From NCBI GenBank assembly GCA_001749745.1, contig JWTM01000553.1:79969-143968 (forward strand): a DNA stretch of 64,000 bases, given 5' to 3'. The notes under the pieces are model-generated. The model was not told where the DNA came from. It searched no databases and saw nothing but the letters and a program-made list of their open reading frames with translations. Positions 8,186 through 16,882 of the stretch are shown one piece after another. Numbering within the stretch: position 1 is the first letter of the stretch; each line of letters begins with the position of its first letter. Origin of the DNA: Candidatus Marispirochaeta associata. GTDB taxonomy: Bacteria; Spirochaetota; Spirochaetia; JC444; Marispirochaetaceae. The position numbers and the translations under genes are program-made.

Positions 8186-8778
8186 TCTTTGCTGCAATCC
8201 CAGATAAATCCGGGAAACAAAGCGCTTTCTACCGCTTCTCCTCGACGGAACTCCCTGATCGGGGCGAAGCGGTCGCCATCGAGCTTCTCGCCATCCCGGA
8301 TGTACTGGAAAACGGTGCAGGTGTCGGGTTGGATGAGCCAGTACTCCTTTACCCCGTTCCGCTCGTAGAGGTCCCGCTTTACGCTGAAATCCTTGTTGGC
8401 GGTCGAGTCGGAAAGTACCTCGGCCACGAAATCAGGAGCGCCGTGAGCGCCGTCCTCCTCCACAATCGAGGGATTGCAGACGACGAGAACGTCGGGCTGA
8501 ACCACGGTGTTTTTCTCATCATCCCCCTGATTTTCGCTCTTTAGGTAGACGTCGAGAGGGGCGATATAGACCTTGCACGGTTTCCCTTCCAGGAAATTGT
8601 AGAGTTTGTTGAACAGATTACCTGTTTTATCTTGATGAGGAACCCGGGGAGCCGGACTCATGTCGTAGGGGACGCCGTCGATCAGCTCCCAGCGTTCGTC
8701 GTCGGGCCAGGATTTGTAATCCTCGATTGTGTAGCGCCGCTTCTCTTTCAGGGCGCCGGTTCCGGGGACTTCAGGCAT
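8182..8778 (-). CDS. Uma2-family (DUF820) restriction-endonuclease-fold protein
   Basis: 198-residue member of the Uma2/DUF820 family, PD-(D/E)xK-fold proteins of uncertain function that are abundant in cyanobacteria and some spirochaetes. Family signatures are YTIEDYKSWPDDERWELIDGVPYDM, VVQPDVLVVCNPS, APDFVAEVLSDSTANKDFSVKRDLYERNGVKEYWLI. The D...E-V-L and the YxxxGVxEYW stretch form the presumed active site. A good Shine-Dalgarno (GGGAGGT) precedes ATG at 8778. Monocistronic, divergent from the stress-protein gene. Biological role unknown. Confidence 0.85.
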   Translation of the reverse strand: MPEVPGTGALKEKRRYTIEDYKSWPDDERWELIDGVPYDMSPAPRVPHQDKTGNLFNKLYNFLEGKPCKVYIAPLDVYLKSENQGDDEKNTVVQPDVLVVCNPSIVEEDGAHGAPDFVAEVLSDSTANKDFSVKRDLYERNGVKEYWLIQPDTCTVFQYIRDGEKLDGDRFAPIREFRRGEAVESALFPGFIWDCSKD

Positions 8779-8939
8779 CGCCTACCTCCCGTCATACTGC
8801 TCCTACTCTCTCTATGCATAGTTTACTACATTTTCTGGGGCGAGTAAGGTATCGCGGTGCGTTACAGGTCGTGTATAAAAAAACTCCTTGCCAAAGCTCC
8901 GCTTAGGCCTTTAACTTCTATATAGAGCAGGGAGGGACT

Positions 8940-9431
8940 ATGAAGAACATCCTTATTGCCCATGACTTCTCCGATCTATCCGGTCCGGTACTGCGTTACG
9001 GCGTCGATCTCGCTAAATCCTATAAGGCGAAGCTCCTGGTGCTCCATACCGAGCCGCCTCAGACGGGATTTATCTACTACTCCCCGGGCTATACCTATCA
9101 CGGGATACTCGGCTTCGGTCTGGACGAGTCGGTCCGGCGGGAGATAGAGGTAGAGCGGCTACACCACGATAAGCACGCCCTGGAGCTGGTAGAGAAGCGC
9201 CTCAGCGAAGACGGCCTCGATGTGGAGACCCTGCTGATGTCAGGCGATCCGGCCCAGGCTATCCTGGATACCGCCGAAGAACGAGATGTGGATATGATCA
9301 TCGTCGGCGCCCACGCCCACGGCGCCTTCTACAAACTCCTCTTCGGCTGCGTCGATTCGGAACTGGTGCGCCGGGCTTCTTGTCCGGTCCTGGTTATTCC
9401 CGAGACGGCGGTGGAGCGGGGCGGAGAGTAG
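8940..9431 (+). CDS. Universal stress protein (UspA family)
   Basis: Single Usp domain of 163 residues. It begins KNILIAHDFSDLSGPVLRYGVDLAKSYKAKL and ends with the ATP-binding type signature DMIIVGAHAHGAFYKLLFGCVDSELVRRASCPVLVI (G-2x-G-9x-G-S/T-like). It probably binds ATP. A short insertion (residues 43-70, Tyr-rich) is present after strand 2. GGGAGGG ribosome site. Stands alone between a divergent Uma2 gene and glnS. Confidence 0.88.
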   Translation: MKNILIAHDFSDLSGPVLRYGVDLAKSYKAKLLVLHTEPPQTGFIYYSPGYTYHGILGFGLDESVRREIEVERLHHDKHALELVEKRLSEDGLDVETLLMSGDPAQAILDTAEERDVDMIIVGAHAHGAFYKLLFGCVDSELVRRASCPVLVIPETAVERGGE

Positions 9432-9494
9432 CCCCGGTCGAATCCCGATTTGATTTCATCCCCCCTGCTTATTCTTCTCTTAAGAAGCGCTTGC

Positions 9495-9523
9495 TTGTAA
9501 GATGCTTCTCTTTTATCTACAAT
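9495..9523 (+). promoter_or_regulatory. glnS promoter
   Basis: TTGTAA (9495-9500), 17-bp spacer, TACAAT (9518-9523), 55 bp before the glnS ATG. Confidence 0.65.
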
Positions 9524-9578
9524 GCTAACACCGAACAACTGAGACTCACCAACGGGATAGGTAAGGAGCGCTTTTAGC

Positions 9579-11270
9579 ATGAGCGATGCGGAGAACAAGA
9601 GTAATTTCATTTGGGACATCATCGATACCGACCTGGCGGAAGGCAAGGCCGCGGAAGGGGTTGTAACCCGTTTCCCGCCGGAGCCGAACGCCTACCTGCA
9701 CATCGGCCATGCTAAGGCGATCTTCGTCGATTTCGAAACCGCCAAGCGTTACAAGGGCTACTGCAACCTGCGCATGGACGATACCAACCCGCTCAAAGAG
9801 GAGCAGGAGTTCATCGACGGCATCCAGGAGGATGTGCGCTGGCTCGGATACCAGTGGCAGAATTTGACCTACGCCTCCGATTTTTTCGGCCGCATGTACG
9901 AATTGGCCGAGGAGATGATCGGGAAGGGGATGGCCTATGTGGACGATCTCACTCCCGAGGAGATTCGGGAGTACCGGGGAACTCTAACCGAGCCGGGCAA
10001 GGAGAGCCCCTATCGCAATCGGACTCCTGAAGAGAATCTTGATCTCTTTCGGCGTATGCGGGCCGGGGAGTTCGGCGACGGCGAGAAGGTGCTCCGGGCC
10101 AAGATCGATATGAGTTCCGGCAACATCAATATGCGCGATCCGGTAATGTACCGTATCCAGCATGCCCACCACTACCGGCAGGGCGACGACTGGTGCATCT
10201 ACCCCATGTACGACTGGGCCCACGGCCTGGAGGACTCCTTCGAGGGGGTAACCCACTCCCTCTGTACCCTGGAGTTCGAGGATCACCGTCCTCTTTACGA
10301 CTGGTTTCTGGCGCAGCTGCCGGTGCACAAGCCGCGTCAGATCGAGTTTTCCCGGCTGCAGATCAGCCGCACCCTACTCTCCAAGCGCTTCTATGTGCGC
10401 CTGATGAAAGAGGGACTGATCTCGGGCTGGGACGATCCCCGGGTCCCGACGATTCGGGGCCTCCGTCGACGGGGCTATACCCCCGAGGCGATCCGGGCCT
10501 TCGTACAGATGATCGGTATCTCCAAGTCCCACAGCGTAATCGACGCCGGGATGCTGGAGTACTGCCTGCGGGAGGATCTGAACCGCCGGGCCCAGCGCCG
10601 GATGGCGGTCCTGGATCCGGTGAAGCTGACTATAAGCAACTACCCCGAGGATCAGGTCGAATGGTTCGAGGGCGAGAACAATCCCGAGGATCCCGAGGGA
10701 GGAACCCGTAAAATCCCCTTCTGCAGGGATCTCTACATCGAGCAAGCGGATTTTATGATCGATCCCCCGAAGAAGTTCTTCCGCCTAGGCCCGGGACGGG
10801 AGATACGGCTCAAGCACGCCTACTACGTAAAGTGTGAGGAGTACCGCACCGACGACGGGGGGAATGTGACCGAGATCCTTTGTACCTACGATCCGGCCAG
10901 TCGGGGCGGCTGGAGCGAGGACGGGCGTAAAGTTAAAGGCACCAGCCACTGGGTCAGCGCCCGCCATGCGGTAGACGCCGAGGTTCGCAACTACGGCGAT
11001 CTCTTCTCGGAGGAGAAGCCTTGGGAGTATCAGGGAGATTTCGCCGAGATTATGAACGAAGATTCCCTGGAGATTGTTCGGGGCGTCAAGATCGAACCGG
11101 CAATGGCCGAGGCCGCCCGGGGCGAGACGAACGGCACAATCGACGGTAATTTCCAGTTTCTCAGGCAGGGATACTATACGGTGGACATCGATTCAAGCCC
11201 CGAAGCGCCGGTCTTCAACCGCACCGTGGGCTTGAAGGATTCCTGGGCAAAGGCGCAGAAGAAGGGTTAA
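9579..11270 (+). CDS. glnS: Glutaminyl-tRNA synthetase
   Basis: Charges tRNA-Gln directly with glutamine. At 563 residues it is close to E. coli GlnRS (about 554). The class I motif HIGH is at residues 41-44 (PEPNAYLHIGHAKAIF), LRMDDTNP follows, and the KMSKS-like loop LLSKRF is near 266. DDWCIYPMYDWAHGLEDSFEGVTHSLCTLEF discriminates Gln from Glu enzymes. The C-terminal anticodon-binding beta-barrels are present (FFRLGPGREIRLKHAYYVKC). AAGGAG ribosome site. It ends 3 bp into the convergent cheW stop. Many spirochaetes use the GatCAB amidotransferase route instead, so a discrete GlnRS suggests ancestral transfer. Confidence 0.95.
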   Translation: MSDAENKSNFIWDIIDTDLAEGKAAEGVVTRFPPEPNAYLHIGHAKAIFVDFETAKRYKGYCNLRMDDTNPLKEEQEFIDGIQEDVRWLGYQWQNLTYASDFFGRMYELAEEMIGKGMAYVDDLTPEEIREYRGTLTEPGKESPYRNRTPEENLDLFRRMRAGEFGDGEKVLRAKIDMSSGNINMRDPVMYRIQHAHHYRQGDDWCIYPMYDWAHGLEDSFEGVTHSLCTLEFEDHRPLYDWFLAQLPVHKPRQIEFSRLQISRTLLSKRFYVRLMKEGLISGWDDPRVPTIRGLRRRGYTPEAIRAFVQMIGISKSHSVIDAGMLEYCLREDLNRRAQRRMAVLDPVKLTISNYPEDQVEWFEGENNPEDPEGGTRKIPFCRDLYIEQADFMIDPPKKFFRLGPGREIRLKHAYYVKCEEYRTDDGGNVTEILCTYDPASRGGWSEDGRKVKGTSHWVSARHAVDAEVRNYGDLFSEEKPWEYQGDFAEIMNEDSLEIVRGVKIEPAMAEAARGETNGTIDGNFQFLRQGYYTVDIDSSPEAPVFNRTVGLKDSWAKAQKKG

Positions 11271-11773
11271 GCCTCCTCCTCCGGCGCTTCCCGGTTGGCC
11301 GAGGAGAGGATTCCCAGCTCCTCTTCGCTAAAGACCCGGGCGGTGTTGAGGATGATGATAAACTCCTCGTTGAGTTTCCCGATCCCCTGGATGAACTCGG
11401 TATTGATGCTGGTGCTGAATTTCGGCGCCGGCTCAATGCTCTCCTGTTCGATCTCGATTACCTCGCTTACCGAATCGACGAAAGCGCCGACCATTAACTC
11501 TTCGTCGAGATGACCGATCTCCAGGATGATTATACTGGTCTCTTCGGTCTGTTGAGTGTCGGGGAGCTCCAATTTGAGCCTCAAGTCGATAACCGGGACA
11601 ACGCTGCCCCGCAGATTGATCACGCCCTTCATAAAGGCCGGCATCCGGGGAATTTTGGTTATCTTGGGTACCTCGAGCACCTCCCGAACACCCTTTACAT
11701 CCACCGCATAGAGTTCGTTCTCCAGATGAAAGGTCAGATATTGGTGGGCTACCGATATATGTGCGCCTGGCAT
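11267..11773 (-). CDS. cheW: Chemotaxis coupling protein CheW
   Basis: Single CheW domain, 168 residues. It links chemoreceptors to the CheA kinase in polar arrays. Recognisable core: YLTFHLENELYAVDVKGVREVLEV, MPAFMKGVINLRGSVVPVIDLRLKL and the closing GIGKLNEEFIIILNTARVFS. No other che gene is adjacent, so this is an orphan CheW. AGGAGG precedes the ATG. Confidence 0.92.
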   Translation of the reverse strand: MPGAHISVAHQYLTFHLENELYAVDVKGVREVLEVPKITKIPRMPAFMKGVINLRGSVVPVIDLRLKLELPDTQQTEETSIIILEIGHLDEELMVGAFVDSVSEVIEIEQESIEPAPKFSTSINTEFIQGIGKLNEEFIIILNTARVFSEEELGILSSANREAPEEEA

Positions 11774-11866
11774 AGTTGAATCCTCCTAAAAGCTAAGTAT
11801 CGTAGATAGAGGCGGCTAATGCAAACGGATCGGTCAGGAATCTTCGCTAATCATCTATCTGCATCC

Positions 11867-12652
11867 CTACACGGTCGTCTGCCCCGTCCGGCGGTTGCGC
11901 TCGGCAATCAGTCGCAGACCCTCCAGGATCAACCAGGGTTCGACAACGGTAAAGCTTTCTGTGAGCGGGGAGATCACCGTCGCCCGGCCGCCGGTAGCGA
12001 TGACCGTTGCGTCGCCTCCCATCTCGGCCCGCATCCGGGCGATGATCCCCTCCACCAGGCCGGTATAGCCTAAAATTACCCCGGATCGAATCGACTGGGT
12101 CGTATTCTTGCCGATGGCGTGCTCAGGCTTCTGTAGCCAGACCTGGGGCAGCTGGGCGGTGGAGGCCGAAAGGGCCTCGGCGGCCGCCTGGATTCCCGGG
12201 GCGATAGCCACCCCGAGGAGTTCCCCCGGTTCTCCCACGGCGGTGAATGTCAGGGCGGTGCCGAAATCGACGACGATACAGTTCCCCTGAACCCGCTCAT
12301 AGGCGGCCACCGCGTTGCAGACCAGGTCGGTACCCACCTCGCCGGGGTTGTCGGTCCGGATCTTGATGCCGGTTTTGATTCCGGGGCCTACGATCAACGG
12401 CTCCCGGCCGGTTAGCGTGCTGCTCACCTCTCGGAGTTTCTCCGTCAGTTGGGGGACAACCGAACTGATCACGGTCGTGTCGATCGCCTCCCGGGGAATT
12501 TGCTCCTCCCGGAGTATGTCCCGTAGCAAGACCGCATACTCGTCGGGCATCTTGTTGTGGTCGGTGTGGATACGCCACTGCTTAATCCAGCCCGAACCGC
12601 CGTGCAGGCCCATGACGATATTCGAGTTGCCGATGTCGATGGCGAGAAGCAT
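11867..12652 (-). CDS. coaX: Type III pantothenate kinase
   Basis: First step of CoA synthesis: ATP-dependent phosphorylation of pantothenate, CoaX (acetate-kinase/sugar-kinase fold) type. Motifs in order are AIDIGNSNIVMG (phosphate-1), NPGEVGTDLVCNAVAAYE, IVVDFGTALTFTAV (phosphate-2) and GVAIAPGIQAAAEAL. 261 residues is normal. It is the last gene of the ECF operon, 3 bp after the S-component stop, which is the main reason to assign the transporter to pantothenate. Confidence 0.93.
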   Translation of the reverse strand: MLLAIDIGNSNIVMGLHGGSGWIKQWRIHTDHNKMPDEYAVLLRDILREEQIPREAIDTTVISSVVPQLTEKLREVSSTLTGREPLIVGPGIKTGIKIRTDNPGEVGTDLVCNAVAAYERVQGNCIVVDFGTALTFTAVGEPGELLGVAIAPGIQAAAEALSASTAQLPQVWLQKPEHAIGKNTTQSIRSGVILGYTGLVEGIIARMRAEMGGDATVIATGGRATVISPLTESFTVVEPWLILEGLRLIAERNRRTGQTTV

Positions 12653-12655
12653 AGG

Positions 12656-13237
12656 CTACTGGTCGCCCTCTTCCGGCGGAAGGTCGGGAAGCTCTGAGCC
12701 GCCTTTGCCGGTATCGATCCGTTTCCAGGCGGCAACCACCGCCAGGGTGATCAATGCCGCCGCTCCCGCCTCGGGCAGACCGTTAGCCACGGCGATACCC
12801 CAGATTACCCCCCAGGGTAGGGCGTTGAGAGCGCCCAGGGCGCTCAATACCAGGATAGTGTTGACCAGGCTTCCAACAGCGCCGGCTATGAGCAGAGCGG
12901 CTAAGGGGAAACGCTTCAGGGCGTACCAGACCGCCCAGGCGGCGGGACCGATAAGAAGGCGCGGGATTACCGAGACGATCGGGTTGACGAAGAGAGGATC
13001 CAGGGGCCCGGTGGGAGCCACCGCGGCTCGGATCAGCCCGAAGAGACCGAAAATCCCGCCGATGATAGTTCCGGCCAGGGGGCCTTGAACCACGGCGCCG
13101 ATGATTACCGGGATATGCATGGTCGTCAGCGATGCGCCCGATAGCCAGGGGATGAAACCCAGGGGGGTCATGGATAGCACGATAGAGAGGGCGCCCAGCG
13201 CCCCGGTGATCACCAGAAAACGGATACGTTCGGTCAT
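12656..13237 (-). CDS. ECF transporter S component, probable pantothenate-binding (PanT-like)
   Basis: Small membrane protein of 193 residues with about six hydrophobic segments, the substrate-binding subunit of an energy-coupling-factor importer. The segment GASLTTMHIPVIIGAVVQGPLAGTIIGGIFGLFGLIRA is the typical S-component helix 2-3 region. Substrate cannot be read directly; the adjacent coaX argues for pantothenate. Its start lies 9 bp after the EcfT stop. Folate or a thiamine precursor remains possible. Confidence 0.8.
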   Translation of the reverse strand: MTERIRFLVITGALGALSIVLSMTPLGFIPWLSGASLTTMHIPVIIGAVVQGPLAGTIIGGIFGLFGLIRAAVAPTGPLDPLFVNPIVSVIPRLLIGPAAWAVWYALKRFPLAALLIAGAVGSLVNTILVLSALGALNALPWGVIWGIAVANGLPEAGAAALITLAVVAAWKRIDTGKGGSELPDLPPEEGDQ

Positions 13238-13246
13238 AGAATCCTC

Positions 13247-14095
13247 CTAAAACGGTAGTACAAGGGCGGCAAGGAGCCGGTCGTAGTCGGCGAACCAGCA
13301 CCAGATGGCAGCTGCATACGCGCCGAAGCTGCAGCAGAGCCAGACAATATCCTTTCCAGACAGGATGAAGCGATGCAGCCGGTCTCCCAGCCGCGTTCCG
13401 GCATAGCCCCGCAGGTGCATCGCCTCTCCCAGGGTCTCCGCCTTGCGAAGGGTGCCGATAAAGAGCGGTACCATCACCGGCAGGGAGGCCTTTATGCGCC
13501 TGAAGGGGTTCCGGGAGCGGTAGCCCAGGTCTCCCCCGCGGACGGTCTGCGCCTTGGCCAACCGCTCTCCTTCCTCTCGCAGAAAAGGGATGAAGCGGAA
13601 GGTGAGGGTGGCGATCAGGCCGGCCTCCGCCACTGGAAAGCCGAACGGCGCCAGGGGGGAGAGCAGGGCCTCGATCCCGTAGCTGATCTCGGCGGTCGGC
13701 GTAATAGCGGTGGTGAGACCCAAGAGCATAATGGCGCTCAAAATTCGAATCAGCATCAACGATGCCGGGGCTATGTCCGCAGTACTCAACAGGGGCTCCC
13801 CGGGGGCGCGGGGCAGGGTGAGCGCATGAATCAGGATCACCACGATCAGGAAGGGCATCACCGGAACCACCGGCCGCAGAACGGCCCTGGGCCTGAGGGA
13901 GGCGAAGGGGGCCGCGGCCAGCAGGAAGAGTAGAATAATCGATAGCCCTGCGATACTGCCGCAGGCGGTAATGATCCCGAGACCGACGAGGAGCGCCCCA
14001 AGCTTCGAACCGGGATGCAGTTTTTGCAGGGGTCCGCTCAAGCCGCGAAACTTGAGGAAGTTGAGACTACTCCCGGAGGCGCCGAAATCTCTCAT
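13247..14095 (-). CDS. ecfT: ECF transporter transmembrane component EcfT
   Basis: Membrane scaffold of the ECF module, 282 residues with several hydrophobic helices. It carries the two cytoplasmic coupling-helix motifs expected for EcfT: AKAQTVRGG near residue 193 and AEAMHLRGYAG near 230 (A-R-G pattern; the first A-R position is degenerate), which dock into the two ATPases. It abuts the ATPase gene (stop and start adjacent) and is followed by the S component. Confidence 0.87.
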   Translation of the reverse strand: MRDFGASGSSLNFLKFRGLSGPLQKLHPGSKLGALLVGLGIITACGSIAGLSIILLFLLAAAPFASLRPRAVLRPVVPVMPFLIVVILIHALTLPRAPGEPLLSTADIAPASLMLIRILSAIMLLGLTTAITPTAEISYGIEALLSPLAPFGFPVAEAGLIATLTFRFIPFLREEGERLAKAQTVRGGDLGYRSRNPFRRIKASLPVMVPLFIGTLRKAETLGEAMHLRGYAGTRLGDRLHRFILSGKDIVWLCCSFGAYAAAIWCWFADYDRLLAALVLPF

Positions 14096-14968
14096 TCATT
14101 CCCCCCTAATCGCGGCTGGGGGGATTAGGTCCGCCAGGACCGTAGCCATCGCGGCCGGATCGCTCATCTCCGGGCGATACTGAAGCCGCACTCCCCCGGC
14201 GGCCAGAGCGTTTATAAGGCGAAACTCCTCCGGCGGAATGATGCCGCACTCGTTCAGCAGTTCGCTCCGCCGAAATAGGTCGGCCGGCGCTTCGTCCGCC
14301 AGCACCTTGCCGGCCGATAAGAGGGCTATCCTGTCGGCTGTGAGGGCGAAGCGCATATCATGGGTGGCGAAGATAACGCTCGTACCGGAGTCCTTCTCCC
14401 GGGCGATAGCTTCGAAGAGTACCGCCGATGCAGCATGGTCTAATCCGGCCGAGGGTTCATCCAGCAGCAGGAGCTCCGGTTTCAGCGCGAGGACTGCGGC
14501 GATCGCTGCGCTGCGCTTCTCTCCGCCGCTCAACGCATCGGTGCGGCGGTCCTTGAACTCCCCGTAGGGGAGTCCCATCCGGTCCATCGCGGCCCGTACC
14601 TGTTCGGCCAGTTCCCGTCCCCGGACTCCGTAGTTGGCGGGCCCAAAGGCGATGTCGTCTCCAAGATAGGTCTTGAAGAGCATATCCTCGGGCCGTTGAA
14701 GGGCGATGCCTACCCGTCGTCGTAGGGTGTCGAGCTCCTTCTCGCTCAGTTTGGATTTGCTCAACTCGATGCCGGCCACGTGAAGGCTCCCGGAATGGGG
14801 CAGCAGCAGACCGGCGATAAGCTGCAGCAGCGAGGATTTTCCCGATCCGGTGGTGCCGATCAGCGCCAGGGATTCTCCCTCTTCCAGCCGGAGGTTTATC
14901 CGATCCAGTGCCGCAGACTCGGTCTCCCTGTAGCGGTAAACTACCTCGCGGGCGTTAACGATACTCAT
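14096..14968 (-). CDS. ecfA2: ECF transporter ATPase (EcfA2-like)
   Basis: Second ATPase of the ECF pair, 290 residues from ATG at 14968, which overlaps the preceding stop as ATGA. Walker A IGTTGSGKSSLL, Q-loop IALQRPEDMLFKTYLGDDIAFGPANYG, signature LSGGEKRSAAIAAVLAL, Walker B LLLLDEPSAGLD, switch FATHDMRFA. The additional 70 in-frame codons upstream lie inside the other ATPase gene and are not expected to be used. Confidence 0.9.
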   Translation of the reverse strand: MSIVNAREVVYRYRETESAALDRINLRLEEGESLALIGTTGSGKSSLLQLIAGLLLPHSGSLHVAGIELSKSKLSEKELDTLRRRVGIALQRPEDMLFKTYLGDDIAFGPANYGVRGRELAEQVRAAMDRMGLPYGEFKDRRTDALSGGEKRSAAIAAVLALKPELLLLDEPSAGLDHAASAVLFEAIAREKDSGTSVIFATHDMRFALTADRIALLSAGKVLADEAPADLFRRSELLNECGIIPPEEFRLINALAAGGVRLQYRPEMSDPAAMATVLADLIPPAAIRGE

Positions 14969-15774
14969 GAGCGAGCTCCCGAAATCAAGCGGGGAAGCGA
15001 GTCGATCAGGAGCTTCGGATCCGCAACGGCGTCGATGAATATCTCCCGGGAGGCAAGCTCCCGTCGGAGAAGTTCCAGATAGGGTATCGAGAGAGGATGG
15101 GTCTCTGCAGCTATTTGCCCGGGTGCGGCATCGACGGCGAGACGCCCCCGGTCCAGCAGAATCACCCGGTCGCAGCAAAAGGCTTCGTCCGGGAGGTGGG
15201 TAATGGTCAGAACCCCGTAGCCATCCTCCGCCAGGGAGCGACAGAGCCGGTAGAACTCTTCCCTCGATGCGGGGTCGAGCATGGCGGCGGCCTCGTCGAA
15301 TACCAGATAGCTGGGTTGCATGGCGACTATCCCGGCGATGGCCAGGCGCTGCTGCTGCCCCACCGAGAGGGTATCGGGACTTCGTTTCTCCAGTCCCGCT
15401 AAGCCGACCCGAGCCAGAGAGGCGGCTACGCGCTTCTGGATCTCCGCCTGCTTCAGGTTGAGATTCTCCGGACCGAAGGCCACATCCTGATCGACCACCG
15501 CGGCGATGATCTGATCCCGCGGATCCTGGCGTACGAAACCGATGAGGTTGTTCATAGTACCGGGGCCCTGGTCGGGACAGCTTCCGTCGATGCAGATTCC
15601 GCCGGTGTCGGGTTGCAGCAGACCGCAGATCAGTCGGGCGACGGTAGATTTTCCCGAACCGTTGGGACCCATCAGCGCCGTAATCTCTCCCGGTTCCAGG
15701 GTAAGCGTGAGATCCCGGACCGCCGGTCGGTCCGCCCCTGGGTAGGTATAGCTCAGTCTTGAGAGTTCAAGCAT
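14965..15774 (-). CDS. ecfA1: ECF transporter ATPase (EcfA1-like)
   Basis: First gene of the five-gene ECF/coaX operon. 269 residues. Walker A MGPNGSGKSTVARLICGLL, Q-loop VRQDPRDQIIAAVVDQDVAFGPENLNL, signature LSVGQQQRLAIAGIVAM (Val in place of the usual second Gly), Walker B YLVFDEAAAMLD (Ala-Ala in place of Pro-Thr) and switch TITHLPDEA. These deviations resemble those seen in degenerate members of ECF ATPase pairs. It overlaps the next gene by 4 bp. Confidence 0.9.
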   Translation of the reverse strand: MLELSRLSYTYPGADRPAVRDLTLTLEPGEITALMGPNGSGKSTVARLICGLLQPDTGGICIDGSCPDQGPGTMNNLIGFVRQDPRDQIIAAVVDQDVAFGPENLNLKQAEIQKRVAASLARVGLAGLEKRSPDTLSVGQQQRLAIAGIVAMQPSYLVFDEAAAMLDPASREEFYRLCRSLAEDGYGVLTITHLPDEAFCCDRVILLDRGRLAVDAAPGQIAAETHPLSIPYLELLRRELASREIFIDAVADPKLLIDSLPRLISGARS

Positions 15775-15892
15775 GGCGGTATCTATACCGTTGGCGCGTT
15801 ATTGGGCGGGGAGGCTGGCCGTCTCCGTTGTCGATCATTAGAATCCTTCGGGCGTCTCGGTCGGTATGGTCTGATCCAAGCGCCGCACCTCC

Positions 15893-15921
15893 ACAATAGC
15901 CTTGCATCCGCCTCAGGTCAA
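15893..15921 (-). promoter_or_regulatory. Promoter of the ECF-coaX operon
   Basis: Minus strand TTGACC (15916-15921), 17-bp spacer, TATTGT (15893-15898). Transcription would give a leader of about 110 nt before the first start codon. No known vitamin riboswitch was recognised in that leader. Confidence 0.55.
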
Positions 15922-15964
15922 GTCGGTTTTTCTATCCGGGGAAATTAAGTATCTTGTAAAGGAT

Positions 15965-16882
15965 ATGAGAAGGCTAACTATCAGGCAGATTCTTTTCTTG
16001 GTACTGGCAGCCGCGGTGATGCTCTCGCTTGATTCCTGCACCACCTTATCCGAGCAGTACGGCACATACCGGGCGGCCGATGCTCCCCTGGTCGAGGATT
16101 TTCCGTTTATCGAGCTTGCCGAGGTCGGTCATGCCGTTGCGCGTATTCGCTATCGCGGGACGGTCTATAACGTCTTCGCCTGGCGGGCGGATAGCCTTCA
16201 AGCGGAGCTGATGCTCTCGCGGGATCCGGAACGGCACAGCCCCTTTACCCGGCTGGAGCGGTCGGTTCGGCGGGTCGAGAGCAGGGGAGCTGAGGTTCTT
16301 TTTACCGCCAACGCCGGCATGTATCTGCCCGATCTCACTCCTGCGGGACTCTATATCGAGGAGGGAGAAGAGCTCTACCCCATGAAGATCGAGGCGGACC
16401 GGACGAACTTCGGGATGCTCCCCAACGGGGTCTTCGCGATAAGCGAATCCGGGTTCACCATCGCCGAGAGTGAATCCTTTAGTGAAATGCAGGTAACTCG
16501 GAGGTATCCCTACGCGACGCAGTCGGGCCCCTTGCTCCTGCAGGAGGGTCGCATGCATCCCCGTTTTAGGGAGGGTTCGGCGAACCGTTATATCCGTTCC
16601 GGGGTGGGCGTGACATCCGGGGGAGTGAACCCGGCCGCCTACTACGCCATCTCCGAGACGCCGGTAAACTTCTATGAGTTTGCCGCATTCTTCCGGGAGG
16701 TACTCCTCTGCCGGGAGGCGCTCTATCTGGACGGTCATATCTCCCGGGCCTATATACCGGGACTCGGCCGGGATCAGCTTGGGGGGCGCTTCGGTCCGCT
16801 GTTGGTGGTAGCCGATCCGGAGGGAGGCCGCCGGATCGACTTCGATGCGAAGATCGAGTTCGTATTCCGCATCGGAGGATAG
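15965..16882 (+). CDS. Phosphodiester glycosidase (DUF2233/NAGPA) family lipoprotein
   Basis: 305 residues from ATG 15965. An N-terminal hydrophobic segment ends in LSLDSC, a lipobox-like site, so it is probably an envelope lipoprotein. The DUF2233 core is clear: TANAGMYLPDLTPAGLYIEEGEEL, FGMLPNGVFAI, ATQSGPLLL, RSGVGVTSGG and the C-terminal ALYLDGHISRAYIPG. Characterised relatives hydrolyse GlcNAc-1-phosphodiesters; the substrate here may be a wall or capsule polymer. A longer reading from TTG 15902 is possible but would precede the signal peptide. The 3' end overlaps the convergent kinase gene by 109 bp. Confidence 0.82.
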   Translation: MRRLTIRQILFLVLAAAVMLSLDSCTTLSEQYGTYRAADAPLVEDFPFIELAEVGHAVARIRYRGTVYNVFAWRADSLQAELMLSRDPERHSPFTRLERSVRRVESRGAEVLFTANAGMYLPDLTPAGLYIEEGEELYPMKIEADRTNFGMLPNGVFAISESGFTIAESESFSEMQVTRRYPYATQSGPLLLQEGRMHPRFREGSANRYIRSGVGVTSGGVNPAAYYAISETPVNFYEFAAFFREVLLCREALYLDGHISRAYIPGLGRDQLGGRFGPLLVVADPEGGRRIDFDAKIEFVFRIGG

